DNA of 36,066 bases from Saprospiraceae bacterium. GTDB taxonomy: Bacteria; Bacteroidota; Bacteroidia; Chitinophagales; Saprospiraceae. Made by a program: the position numbers and the translations under genes. Of the stretch, positions 28,740-36,066 are shown piece by piece. How positions within the stretch are numbered: the stretch's first letter is position 1; each line of letters starts with the position of its first letter. A model generated the notes under the pieces. The model ran no database searches, was not told the DNA's origin, and was given only the letters and a program-made list of their open reading frames with translations. Location: contig JABSSK010000006.1 of NCBI GenBank assembly GCA_013214265.1, positions 1 to 36,066 of the forward strand. The letters run 5' to 3'.

Positions 28740-28825
28740 GTTTGGATACTGTTAAGTAAATAAACATAATTGGATTTTACCCATACATTCAAATCTGAAT
28801 TTTACAGTCCCTACAGTATCCAAAC
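28740..28825. repeat. 13-bp perfect inverted repeat with 60-nt spacer in leader of DUF3078-like copy 1
   Basis: GTTTGGATACTGT (28740-28752) and ACAGTATCCAAAC (28813-28825). Confidence 0.6.
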
Positions 28826-28871
28826 CATTGATCTATTTTGATTGTCTTACGCAAAATGACACCATCACCAA

Positions 28872-28906
28872 TAAAATCCCGTACCAACACTTGCTGATAC
28901 GGGATC
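28872..28906 (-). terminator. Possible intrinsic terminator after DUF3078-like copy 2
   Basis: ATCCCGTA (28876-28883) / TACGGGAT (28898-28905) 8-bp stem; on the minus strand the hairpin is followed by TTTATT; lies just downstream of the 28929 stop. Confidence 0.55.
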
Positions 28907-28928
28907 TGGTTATCCGACAGATACGATA

Positions 28929-29954
28929 TTAAAAAGTTACGTTATACTTAAGTAAGAACTGCTGGGTTACACTTACTCGCTTTCCAACTCCATTAATCCC
29001 ATTTGGCTGATCCCAGTCCGTAATTTGAACAAGAACATCATCGTCATAAAAAATATTTACCGTTACTGCTGCTTGCAAACCAGCAACAATGGTAAACGCG
29101 AGTTCATTGTTCCAATCAATATCAATATTTTGTGGCTTTTCCAAATAATTAGAGAACAATAGCAAAGAAGATGTTATTGTACCCTTTTCGTTGAGAAATT
29201 TATTTGTGTAATTAGCTCTTAGCGTCTGCCCTAAAGCTGAAAAGGTATTATCAAATTCCCGGTACAAGCCTGTATTAGGATCCGGATCCCCTTCAACCGG
29301 ATTACCATGAACACCAAGCGCCGCAATATCGTCATTAGGCACAAAAATGAATTTGGCACCAATAGGTGAGTAGTATAAGCTAAAGTTAGCATTTGGTTTG
29401 TAATCGATACCGGCTGAAAGGTTTAACGTTCCTGGGTTAAAGAATGATGACAACAGATTATCCTCACCCGAAACATCCGACAAAAAATTACCCGGATACG
29501 TTTCTGAACCCTGATAAGTAGGTGTAAGTTGAGTCAAAAAAGATACATCCGCAGCATAGAAAAATTTAGAGGTTTCCGATAATTGATAACCTACTTTTGA
29601 ATTGAACCGTAGATCGTCAATAGCTTTTTGAAAAGGAATTCTTTGCTCTTGCGAACCCTGAGCGATGATACCAGAACCCAGACGCTGAATTCCAAATTGC
29701 CAAGTGGCCAAATTATCCCAGGCTAATTTGTCTTTTCTGTATTTGGCAAAAGTGTTAATCGCTCCTCCAAAACCAACACGGTTCTGCCCCGCTCCCTGAC
29801 GAGGGTTAATCTGTAACAATTGGGCAAAATCAAGGCCAAGCCCTGCTCCGGATTCCCACCCTTCTGGCTGTTCTTGTGTGTCCTCCTGAGCATATAAAGA
29901 TACGTTTACGCCCAATGCCAGTAAAAGAAAAAGAGCTACATGTCTGACTATCAT
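28929..29954 (-). CDS. DUF3078-like protein, secreted (copy 2)
   Basis: 341 aa with signal peptide MIVRHVALFLLLALGVNVSLYAQ; shares e.g. LLQINP(R/K)QGAGQNR(V/L)GFG, YYSP(I/L)GAKFIFV, IAALGVHGNPV, NVFYDDDV.VQITD..QPNG.NG.GKRVSVTQQ with copy 1. Confidence 0.82.
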   Translation of the reverse strand: MIVRHVALFLLLALGVNVSLYAQEDTQEQPEGWESGAGLGLDFAQLLQINPRQGAGQNRVGFGGAINTFAKYRKDKLAWDNLATWQFGIQRLGSGIIAQGSQEQRIPFQKAIDDLRFNSKVGYQLSETSKFFYAADVSFLTQLTPTYQGSETYPGNFLSDVSGEDNLLSSFFNPGTLNLSAGIDYKPNANFSLYYSPIGAKFIFVPNDDIAALGVHGNPVEGDPDPNTGLYREFDNTFSALGQTLRANYTNKFLNEKGTITSSLLLFSNYLEKPQNIDIDWNNELAFTIVAGLQAAVTVNIFYDDDVLVQITDWDQPNGINGVGKRVSVTQQFLLKYNVTF

Positions 29955-29999
29955 AATTTTTAATTGTTAAGTGTAATATCCATATGTAATACCAAAAAC

Positions 30000-30019
30000 T
30001 GCCATGTACTTGCATGGCA
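30000..30019 (-). terminator. Hairpin between MscS-like and DUF3078-like genes (weak terminator or leader element)
   Basis: TGCCATG / 6-nt loop / CATGGCA; on the minus strand followed by GTTTTTGG. Confidence 0.35.
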
Positions 30020-30151
30020 TCAGTAATATATCCAATGTGAAAATATACCAAATTTTAGGCCCTATCACATGTAGAACTTGCACATCCATTGGATGTTCTC
30101 ATCTCATTTGAAAAGAACATCACCTGACCATTATCAGAGGGAGACTGTTAT

Positions 30152-31027
30152 TTATTTACGGAGTTCGTAACGCTCTGTTATCAGTTTATTTAATGGGAAT
30201 ACAACCAACTTATCATCCGTTTCTAATGTGATGGAAGTATTATTAAGCTTTACTACTTTGCCTTCGACACCTTCAATTGTAATCTGATCGCCCACTTGTA
30301 TACGATTCCGGTTATAATAAGCAGCCAACATATTGCTCAATACCGGACGAGAAGCATAGCCATACCCAATGGCGAAAGCTGCGACAACACCTGCTAAGAT
30401 TATAGAAATATTATCTTCTATAGATTCTGTCCTGATCCCGGCTTGAGCAAGTGTTATCATCGCTACATTAATAAATAAAAAATAAAAGACCAGATTCGCA
30501 ATCAAATTAGCTGCCGGAATATTGAGTGATTTTGTTGCTGTTAGTACAATATTTTTTAAAAAGTCAGCTAGAAAAATACCAGCTATAAAGACAACTAGCG
30601 CTGAGGTAAGAACCGGGAGATAATCAAATATCTTGGATATCATATCCGATAAAGCCTCTATGCGAAGCATATCCGTCGCCACCCACACGAAAATAAAGAA
30701 AATGATGTAGTATAGCGCTTTACCTATTGCCTCACTCGGGGTTATCTTGATCCGAGACTTTTGGAAAAGATCAATTTGGCCCAGTCGATCAGCCAATGTA
30801 TCCACACCTATCTTTTTGAATAGCTTAGTAAGCGCTCGACCCATACTTTTAGCTATTAACCGGCCAATAAAGACAACCAAAAGGGCACCAAGTAAGCGAG
30901 CGACAAAGAAAAGCCCATTGGTTAACAAGTCGTTGATAAAAGGCAACCGCTCCTGAAGGTTTGCTAAACTTGACTGTTGTAAAAATATCCAATTCATACT
31001 TCTTGTATTACTTGATGTATTCGACAC
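30152..31027 (-). CDS. Small-conductance mechanosensitive channel-like protein (conserved TM helix plus MscS-like beta domain)
   Basis: 291 aa; TM helices followed by GYASRPVLSNMLAAYYNRNRIQVGDQITIEGVEGKVVKLNNTSITLETDDKLVVFPLNKLITERYELR. Confidence 0.82.
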   Translation of the reverse strand: MSNTSSNTRSMNWIFLQQSSLANLQERLPFINDLLTNGLFFVARLLGALLVVFIGRLIAKSMGRALTKLFKKIGVDTLADRLGQIDLFQKSRIKITPSEAIGKALYYIIFFIFVWVATDMLRIEALSDMISKIFDYLPVLTSALVVFIAGIFLADFLKNIVLTATKSLNIPAANLIANLVFYFLFINVAMITLAQAGIRTESIEDNISIILAGVVAAFAIGYGYASRPVLSNMLAAYYNRNRIQVGDQITIEGVEGKVVKLNNTSITLETDDKLVVFPLNKLITERYELRK

Positions 31028-31038
31028 GTCATAAGTGG

Positions 31039-31308
31039 TTAAGGTTTGGGTTCAGATGGACCTCTGGGCTCAGTACCGTCAGTAGGGCGATCCGGAGCAC
31101 TTGCGTTCGGCCCACGAGGTCTAATCTCTTCTGCAGGACCAGCTGCCGACGAAAGTACGTCTATCATACCTGTCAGATAAACTTCAGCAACATCCCCAAG
31201 CATACGAAAAAATTGCATAGTACTATGTACTTTGTTAAATACCTCATTCCGCCTTTGCTCTTCAAAGGAAGCTTTCTCTTCTTCAAATAATTGCTGAAAA
31301 TTGTTCAT
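31039..31308 (-). CDS. Small hypothetical protein with Pro/Arg-rich C-terminal tail
   Basis: 89 aa, packed between sigma factor (1 nt gap) and MscS-like gene (11 nt gap), same strand; MNNFQQLFEEEKASFEEQRRNEVFNKVHSTMQFFRMLGDVAEVYLTGMIDVLSSAAG... tail EEIRPRGPNASAPDRPTDGTEPRGPSEPKP. Confidence 0.7.
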   Translation of the reverse strand: MNNFQQLFEEEKASFEEQRRNEVFNKVHSTMQFFRMLGDVAEVYLTGMIDVLSSAAGPAEEIRPRGPNASAPDRPTDGTEPRGPSEPKP

Positions 31309-31309
31309 A

Positions 31310-31891
31310 TTATTCCGGGATCGAAGCCATCAGGCTTTTTTTACTTTCAAGCGCTTTTAATTTCGCTCTTTTAATTTTCATCTTGATTGCACTTTCCGAT
31401 TTATTCAGAACAGACGACATTTCCTTAATAGACATCTCATCCTGATATTTCATAAGTAAAACGGCTTTGTCACCAACTGGAATCCTATCCAATACCTGTT
31501 TTAAAACCTTTACTTCGAGTTCCAGTAGCTCATAATCAGGCACCTCCTGATCAGAAATATCTGGCGGGTTAGCCATTTCTTCCGAGAAGAGCGCTTGTTT
31601 TTTCTGTTGCTTTCGCAAAAAATCAATGCAGTAATTATAGGAAATAGAGTACACCCAAGTTGAAAACCTCGACCTTTGACCAAACTTGGAAAGGTTTAGA
31701 AAGATTTTCATGAAAATCTCCTGAGTAGCGTCTCTGGCCTGTACTTCGTTCTTTAATAAAGCAATACATTTAGCATATACTTTGGACGAATACCGACTGT
31801 AAATTAAAGTAAAACATAGATCAGCCTGAGTATTCAGATACGTCTGAATTACGTCTGCATCATCCATTCCTTGATGGCAGTGTTCTTGCAC
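31310..31891 (-). CDS. ECF-type RNA polymerase sigma factor
   Basis: 193 aa; region 2 ARDATQEIFMKIFLNLSKFGQRSRFSTWVYSISYNYCIDFLRKQQKK; region 4 VLLMKYQDEMSIKEMSSVLNKSESAIKMKIKRAKLKAL. Confidence 0.94.
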   Translation of the reverse strand: MQEHCHQGMDDADVIQTYLNTQADLCFTLIYSRYSSKVYAKCIALLKNEVQARDATQEIFMKIFLNLSKFGQRSRFSTWVYSISYNYCIDFLRKQQKKQALFSEEMANPPDISDQEVPDYELLELEVKVLKQVLDRIPVGDKAVLLMKYQDEMSIKEMSSVLNKSESAIKMKIKRAKLKALESKKSLMASIPE

Positions 31892-32036
31892 AGGCTAATT
31901 TTAAGGTTTAAGACTGCCCCTTATCGAACAAGACACCGATAATGAACCAGCTTTAAAGTGTTAATTTTTTCTTAAGACGACAGAAAGAGGCAAAAGACAC
32001 ACTTTTTTTGAATCTAGTAATACTTTTTCATGGCCA

Positions 32037-33515
32037 TTACTCTTTCCATGCCACAGAATCCACAACAATATACTTTGCTTTCGGAAGATTGAAAAAAGGG
32101 GAGTTGTTTATCGTACTAATATCATGGGCGCCATGGAATTGGATAAACCCATCACTCTGCAAAAAACCTGACCCTTGTGGTGAATCGATATCTACATAAA
32201 TGGTACGCATATCCTCAGGTGATTCCAGTGCAGTTAGCATAAGAGATTCGTGCGCTACTTCATAAGGGAACCACATATTTTCCCAATCAAAAAGATGACG
32301 TGGTACAATTAATTTCTTTTGATCCACCTCTGGGTACATATCCAGTGTTTCTTGTATAAATGTTAGACGCTGGCGATAGAATTGTCGAGTATCCACCATT
32401 TTCCAAGTACTAAACCCTACTAATACAATAGCCACACAAGCAAAAACTGGCTTATAATTATCTCGAAGAAAGAAATAGAATGGAGTCGCCCAAATTAGTC
32501 CAAAAACTGCAAGATAGCCATCTAACATGATGTAGAGTGGTCCGCCAAGGTCGGCGTAAGTAAGTATGTTGATCAGCAACCAAATCACTGAAGCGCAAAC
32601 AATAAATATAGCAGCAAGCCATTTTTTCTGAAAGAGTAGCCATGCCAAAACAACCGTAAATAAGAATAAAACCAACCAATATTGCTGGGTAGCATATTCC
32701 TGGAGTGCGCTGAAAATAAAATAATCAGCTTGATTAGTGAACATCTCCCTTAAGGTCGAATACTCAAGTAAAGCACTCATTCTATCTGATTCATAATCAT
32801 CACCCTGAACCAACATAAATTTGAGAAAAAAGACCCCAACGATAAAAGTTGGCATAATCCATTGCCGTAGGTTCTTCCAAGTATTTTCATATAAATACTG
32901 AAAGACCAAAAAGACCAGAATTGGATATACCAGAATAATATGAGCACCAAAAAGCGCAATTAAACACAAAAGAACTACACTATAATCAATCCAGGTAGGC
33001 AAATATTTTGCTCCTTTTCGGGTAAGCCAACCGATCAGAAAACCAGCAATAGCCACCCCGAAGAAAAGTTCTGAGATGGCTGCGTAAAATTTGTACCGCA
33101 TAGCCAAGCATAGACCAAAGATCAGTACAACCCCTCCCAATACATTCTTAGCCCCATGTACAATTAGTACATAAAACAAATAAAACCATATATAAAATGA
33201 AGCTGAAAATGCTTTTAAGACACTAGCGAACGCCCATCCCTGATGCATACCAAATAAAGGAACCCATTGCGTTAGGTAGCTGATGTAGCGGTTATGTTTA
33301 ATGAAATAATCATCAAATGTGACCACATGGAATATATAATAGGCCGTATCAAAAGCTAGAACTCGTGCTTGATAAAATACTAGGCAAACCATGATCAATA
33401 CCCAAAAAAACAGATGTCCACCCCAAATAAATATGCGGTCGGTAGTAGAATTAGTATTTGGGTGGTGCATAGAGCGCACATTTTTTTGAGCCAAAAAAAC
33501 CAAATTTTGTGACAC
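32037..33515 (-). CDS. Polytopic membrane protein of unknown function
   Basis: Up to 492 aa with many hydrophobic segments and a soluble C-terminal region; probable start at 33470 (MHHPNTNSTTDRIFIWGGHLFFW). Confidence 0.75.
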   Translation of the reverse strand: MSQNLVFLAQKNVRSMHHPNTNSTTDRIFIWGGHLFFWVLIMVCLVFYQARVLAFDTAYYIFHVVTFDDYFIKHNRYISYLTQWVPLFGMHQGWAFASVLKAFSASFYIWFYLFYVLIVHGAKNVLGGVVLIFGLCLAMRYKFYAAISELFFGVAIAGFLIGWLTRKGAKYLPTWIDYSVVLLCLIALFGAHIILVYPILVFLVFQYLYENTWKNLRQWIMPTFIVGVFFLKFMLVQGDDYESDRMSALLEYSTLREMFTNQADYFIFSALQEYATQQYWLVLFLFTVVLAWLLFQKKWLAAIFIVCASVIWLLINILTYADLGGPLYIMLDGYLAVFGLIWATPFYFFLRDNYKPVFACVAIVLVGFSTWKMVDTRQFYRQRLTFIQETLDMYPEVDQKKLIVPRHLFDWENMWFPYEVAHESLMLTALESPEDMRTIYVDIDSPQGSGFLQSDGFIQFHGAHDISTINNSPFFNLPKAKYIVVDSVAWKE

Positions 33516-33641
33516 TTGGATTTAAATAGGGTAATAATACACAATCTATTCTATCCTGTAGTTAACAAGACGAATAAGGAATATCATTATACCGTATGTA
33601 CATCATAATTTCACTATTTTCCTGATAAAATTCACCTCCTT

Positions 33642-35837
33642 ATGTCCAGATTATTCTTGTTTGTTTTCACATATATTTTCCTATCACCACTTTACAGTCA
33701 AACAATTTTCACGCCCGCTGATGCACTGAAAGTCGTTTCTATCCGAAATGTACGTATTAGCCCAAATGGTGAATATGTGGCAGGAATTACAAATAAAAGT
33801 ACAGCAAATCGCTTAGATGTTGACCACTTTCGTTTTCGTGATCCTAACTATGTCAGACCATTTACAGGTCAAATCGTGCTTTACAAGACAGCTGATGGCA
33901 CTAAAAAACAAATTGGTAAGCCTGGGCATGTAAGCAATCCTGTTTGGTCGCCAAATAGTGATCAATTAGCCTTTTTCGAATGGCATGATGGAAAGTGTGC
34001 CATTTATACATACAATCTAACTAATGGAAACCTGAATATAGTTCCAATCGGAAATGAAGTGGCACTAGTGGGTACTAGTGAATTAATATGGTTTCCAGAT
34101 GGCTTGTCTTTGATAGCAAGAATAAGAACGGATGATTGGTTAGATAAGACTACAGAAATGTATAAAGAGGCTACAGAAGGGCCCATAACTGTCTATAACG
34201 CAGAAGAACCTTTTTTAAAATGGGATGCTATTAGTAATCAAAACAATAAAGCCAAAGTCGTTCGTATACAAGTCGATAATGGAGAAATAACTTCCCTTTT
34301 ACCAGAAGGTATATATCAAAATCTAACCTTAGATGATGAGGCCGAATTTCTAGCATACCAAGTTCGTAACCCCCAAAAAACAAGCTACAACCGACGCACA
34401 GGTAATACCTATACTTGGACTGTTCAGTCTCTTACTGAGAATAAGGAATCTCGTACTTTAGTGGATACCATGGATCAATCCCGCAACCTAAAATGGACTA
34501 AAGACCGTTCTTGGATAGCATGGTCTGATTCTGGTCATGTTTTTGTTCAATCCGTTGAAACTGAAGATCCCATCAAACTCACCGACGGAGCAAATGAATT
34601 GGTAGAAAATGGAGATACTACAGTAGTCAAATTTTCGGTTGATCGTTGGAATAAAGACGGCACACAGTTGATAGCCCGTTCATCAGAAGGACTTTGGCTG
34701 ATTGATCGAGTAACCCGAACGGTCGAAAGGTTCATTACTATTCCAGAAGAGAATGAACGCTCCGTAAATTTACAACCAGTAGCTTGGCATCCTGATGGAC
34801 GCTTTTTATATCTAAGTTCTTCCGCCACTAAAGAATGGAACCGAGGTCTGGTCCAATATGATTTTGAATTGGGTGAACAAAAGGTATTGGTACTGGATGG
34901 AAATCTTTATCGAGGCTGGCAGTTATCTGAAGATGGAAGTCAGATCGTTTATTCTGTATCCGACGGGGATCACCCAGATAATCTCTTTACCGCTAAACAT
35001 GATTATTCTGGCGTTCGACAACTCAGTGACTTAAACCCTTGGATTACTCAAAAAAAGATGACAAGAACCGAGTTGGTCACTTATCTAGATTCAGACGGTG
35101 AAGAGCTCTTTGGCATCCTGTACTATCCTGTAGATTACAATCCAAACAAAAAGTACCCTCTCGTTTGTGAGATATACGAGTCGTTCTTTAACAATGGCTA
35201 TCGTAGTTCCATGAATATCATTGCTAATGCAGGCTATTTTGGATTTCGTCCTTCCGTACGATTGGAAACAGGCCGTCCAGGTGAGGCTTGGATCAAAGGT
35301 GTGACAGCAGGTATCAATAAATTAATAGAGCGTGGCTTGATCGATCCAAAAAAAATTGGGGTACATGGCGTAAGCTATGGTGGTTATGCAACCTCCTTAC
35401 TCATAGCACAAACCAATCGTTTCGCAGCGGCTATTAATATTTCTGGTAAAACGAATGTGATTAGTTTTCTCGGTGATAGTCCGCGCATAGGTACGCGTAA
35501 CTATGCCGCCGCTGAAGTAGGTCAGGATCGGTTGGGAGAAACTTTATGGGAAGCTCCAATGACTTATATTGATCATTCTGCTGTCTTTTTTGCGGATAAA
35601 ATGAATACCCCACACCTCTTACTAACGGGAGCTGGTGACTGGAACGTTCCTGCTGCTAATACCAGGGAGTTGTATTATGCACTAAGACGTCTGGGCAAGA
35701 AGGTTGTTTGGGTTGATTATCAGCGAGCTGGACATGGAGGAGGATGGGCTGGTACCCACGAAGACTTCCATGACCAATGGAACCGTGTACTTTCTTGGTA
35801 TGAAGAGCATTTTAAGGAGGATAAGATGAAGGAATAA
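33642..35837 (+). CDS. S9 family peptidase (prolyl oligopeptidase type), secreted
   Basis: 731 aa; signal peptide MSRLFLFVFTYIFLSPLYSQ; beta-propeller N-terminal part; nucleophile motif IGVHGVSYGGYATSLL; LLLTGAGDWNVPAANT and YQRAGHGG for the Asp and His. Confidence 0.93.
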   Translation: MSRLFLFVFTYIFLSPLYSQTIFTPADALKVVSIRNVRISPNGEYVAGITNKSTANRLDVDHFRFRDPNYVRPFTGQIVLYKTADGTKKQIGKPGHVSNPVWSPNSDQLAFFEWHDGKCAIYTYNLTNGNLNIVPIGNEVALVGTSELIWFPDGLSLIARIRTDDWLDKTTEMYKEATEGPITVYNAEEPFLKWDAISNQNNKAKVVRIQVDNGEITSLLPEGIYQNLTLDDEAEFLAYQVRNPQKTSYNRRTGNTYTWTVQSLTENKESRTLVDTMDQSRNLKWTKDRSWIAWSDSGHVFVQSVETEDPIKLTDGANELVENGDTTVVKFSVDRWNKDGTQLIARSSEGLWLIDRVTRTVERFITIPEENERSVNLQPVAWHPDGRFLYLSSSATKEWNRGLVQYDFELGEQKVLVLDGNLYRGWQLSEDGSQIVYSVSDGDHPDNLFTAKHDYSGVRQLSDLNPWITQKKMTRTELVTYLDSDGEELFGILYYPVDYNPNKKYPLVCEIYESFFNNGYRSSMNIIANAGYFGFRPSVRLETGRPGEAWIKGVTAGINKLIERGLIDPKKIGVHGVSYGGYATSLLIAQTNRFAAAINISGKTNVISFLGDSPRIGTRNYAAAEVGQDRLGETLWEAPMTYIDHSAVFFADKMNTPHLLLTGAGDWNVPAANTRELYYALRRLGKKVVWVDYQRAGHGGGWAGTHEDFHDQWNRVLSWYEEHFKEDKMKE

Positions 35838-35988
35838 AGCCTGAACTAACAGCGTATTATCAGTTCTTTAATAACAGATTGTACATAATATATGTAATGG
35901 GTACCATTACGGTTGGTCTTAGTGCTTGGTATGAGTTGCAAACACTTTAAAATGATACTTCGACTCCCATATACCCTACTTGGATAAT

Positions 35989-36021
35989 AAAAAAAAGGCT
36001 ATCCGCGATTGCGGATAGCCT
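35989..36021 (-). terminator. Rho-independent terminator of the rRNA operon
   Basis: Perfect 11-bp stem AGGCTATCCGC / GATT / GCGGATAGCCT with an A tract on the plus strand (T tract on the minus strand), directly downstream of the 5S 3' end. Confidence 0.92.
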
Positions 36022-36035
36022 ATGTTGATTTGGGT

Positions 36036-36066
36036 TGGCGGCGACCTACTCTCCCACCAGGGGCAG
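36036..36066 (-). rRNA. rrf: 5S ribosomal RNA, 3' end only (truncated by window edge)
   Basis: Reverse complement reads CTGCCCCTGGTGGGAGAGTAGGTCGCCGCCA, matching the conserved 5S 3' segment (GGGAGAGTAGGTCGCCGCC). Confidence 0.9.

Noticed and set aside
30961-31290. Plus-strand 109-aa ORF
   Set aside because: Antisense to the tightly packed sigma/small ORF/MscS-like cluster, Cys/Arg-rich shadow translation.
1-36066. CRISPR arrays, prophage, transposases, toxin-antitoxin, retron or restriction systems
   Set aside because: No regularly spaced repeats and no matching protein families were seen among the ORFs; the window reads as core-genome content.

Overview
This 36 kb window looks like ordinary chromosomal DNA from a Bacteroidota bacterium. 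The pointers are a type IX-secretion/gliding-type C-terminal domain, SprB-like repeats, DUF3078- and DUF5687-type proteins, LptC, and little evidence of Shine-Dalgarno sites. Recognisable genes: a truncated radical SAM gene at the left edge, a lytic transglycosylase, mnmG, a conserved protein of unknown function, a tricorn-type S41 protease, rsmI-purS-pssA, a large SprB-repeat/CHU_C adhesin followed by lptC and a CNNM/CBS (CorC/HlyC) protein, a TPR protein, a fused HyuA-HyuB/5-oxoprolinase, an ABC transporter pair (ATPase plus DUF5687-like permease), polA, two tandem DUF3078-like paralogs, an ECF sigma factor/small protein/MscS-like cluster, a polytopic membrane protein, an S9 prolyl oligopeptidase, and at the right edge the 3' end of a 5S rRNA with its terminator on the minus strand. 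I saw no CRISPR array, prophage, transposase, toxin-antitoxin or obvious defence island. The most interesting non-coding signals are: (1) three consensus DnaA boxes within 77 bp of an AT-rich convergent intergenic region (22287-22363), two of them forming a perfect inverted repeat, although surrounding gene orientation argues against a simple oriC; (2) a 13-bp perfect inverted repeat bracketing the leader of one DUF3078 gene (28740-28825); (3) a long hairpin in the leader of the lytic transglycosylase (1982-2020). No clearly novel multi-gene system is evident. The ECF sigma/small Pro-rich protein/MscS-like cluster is the best candidate for an under-described module.
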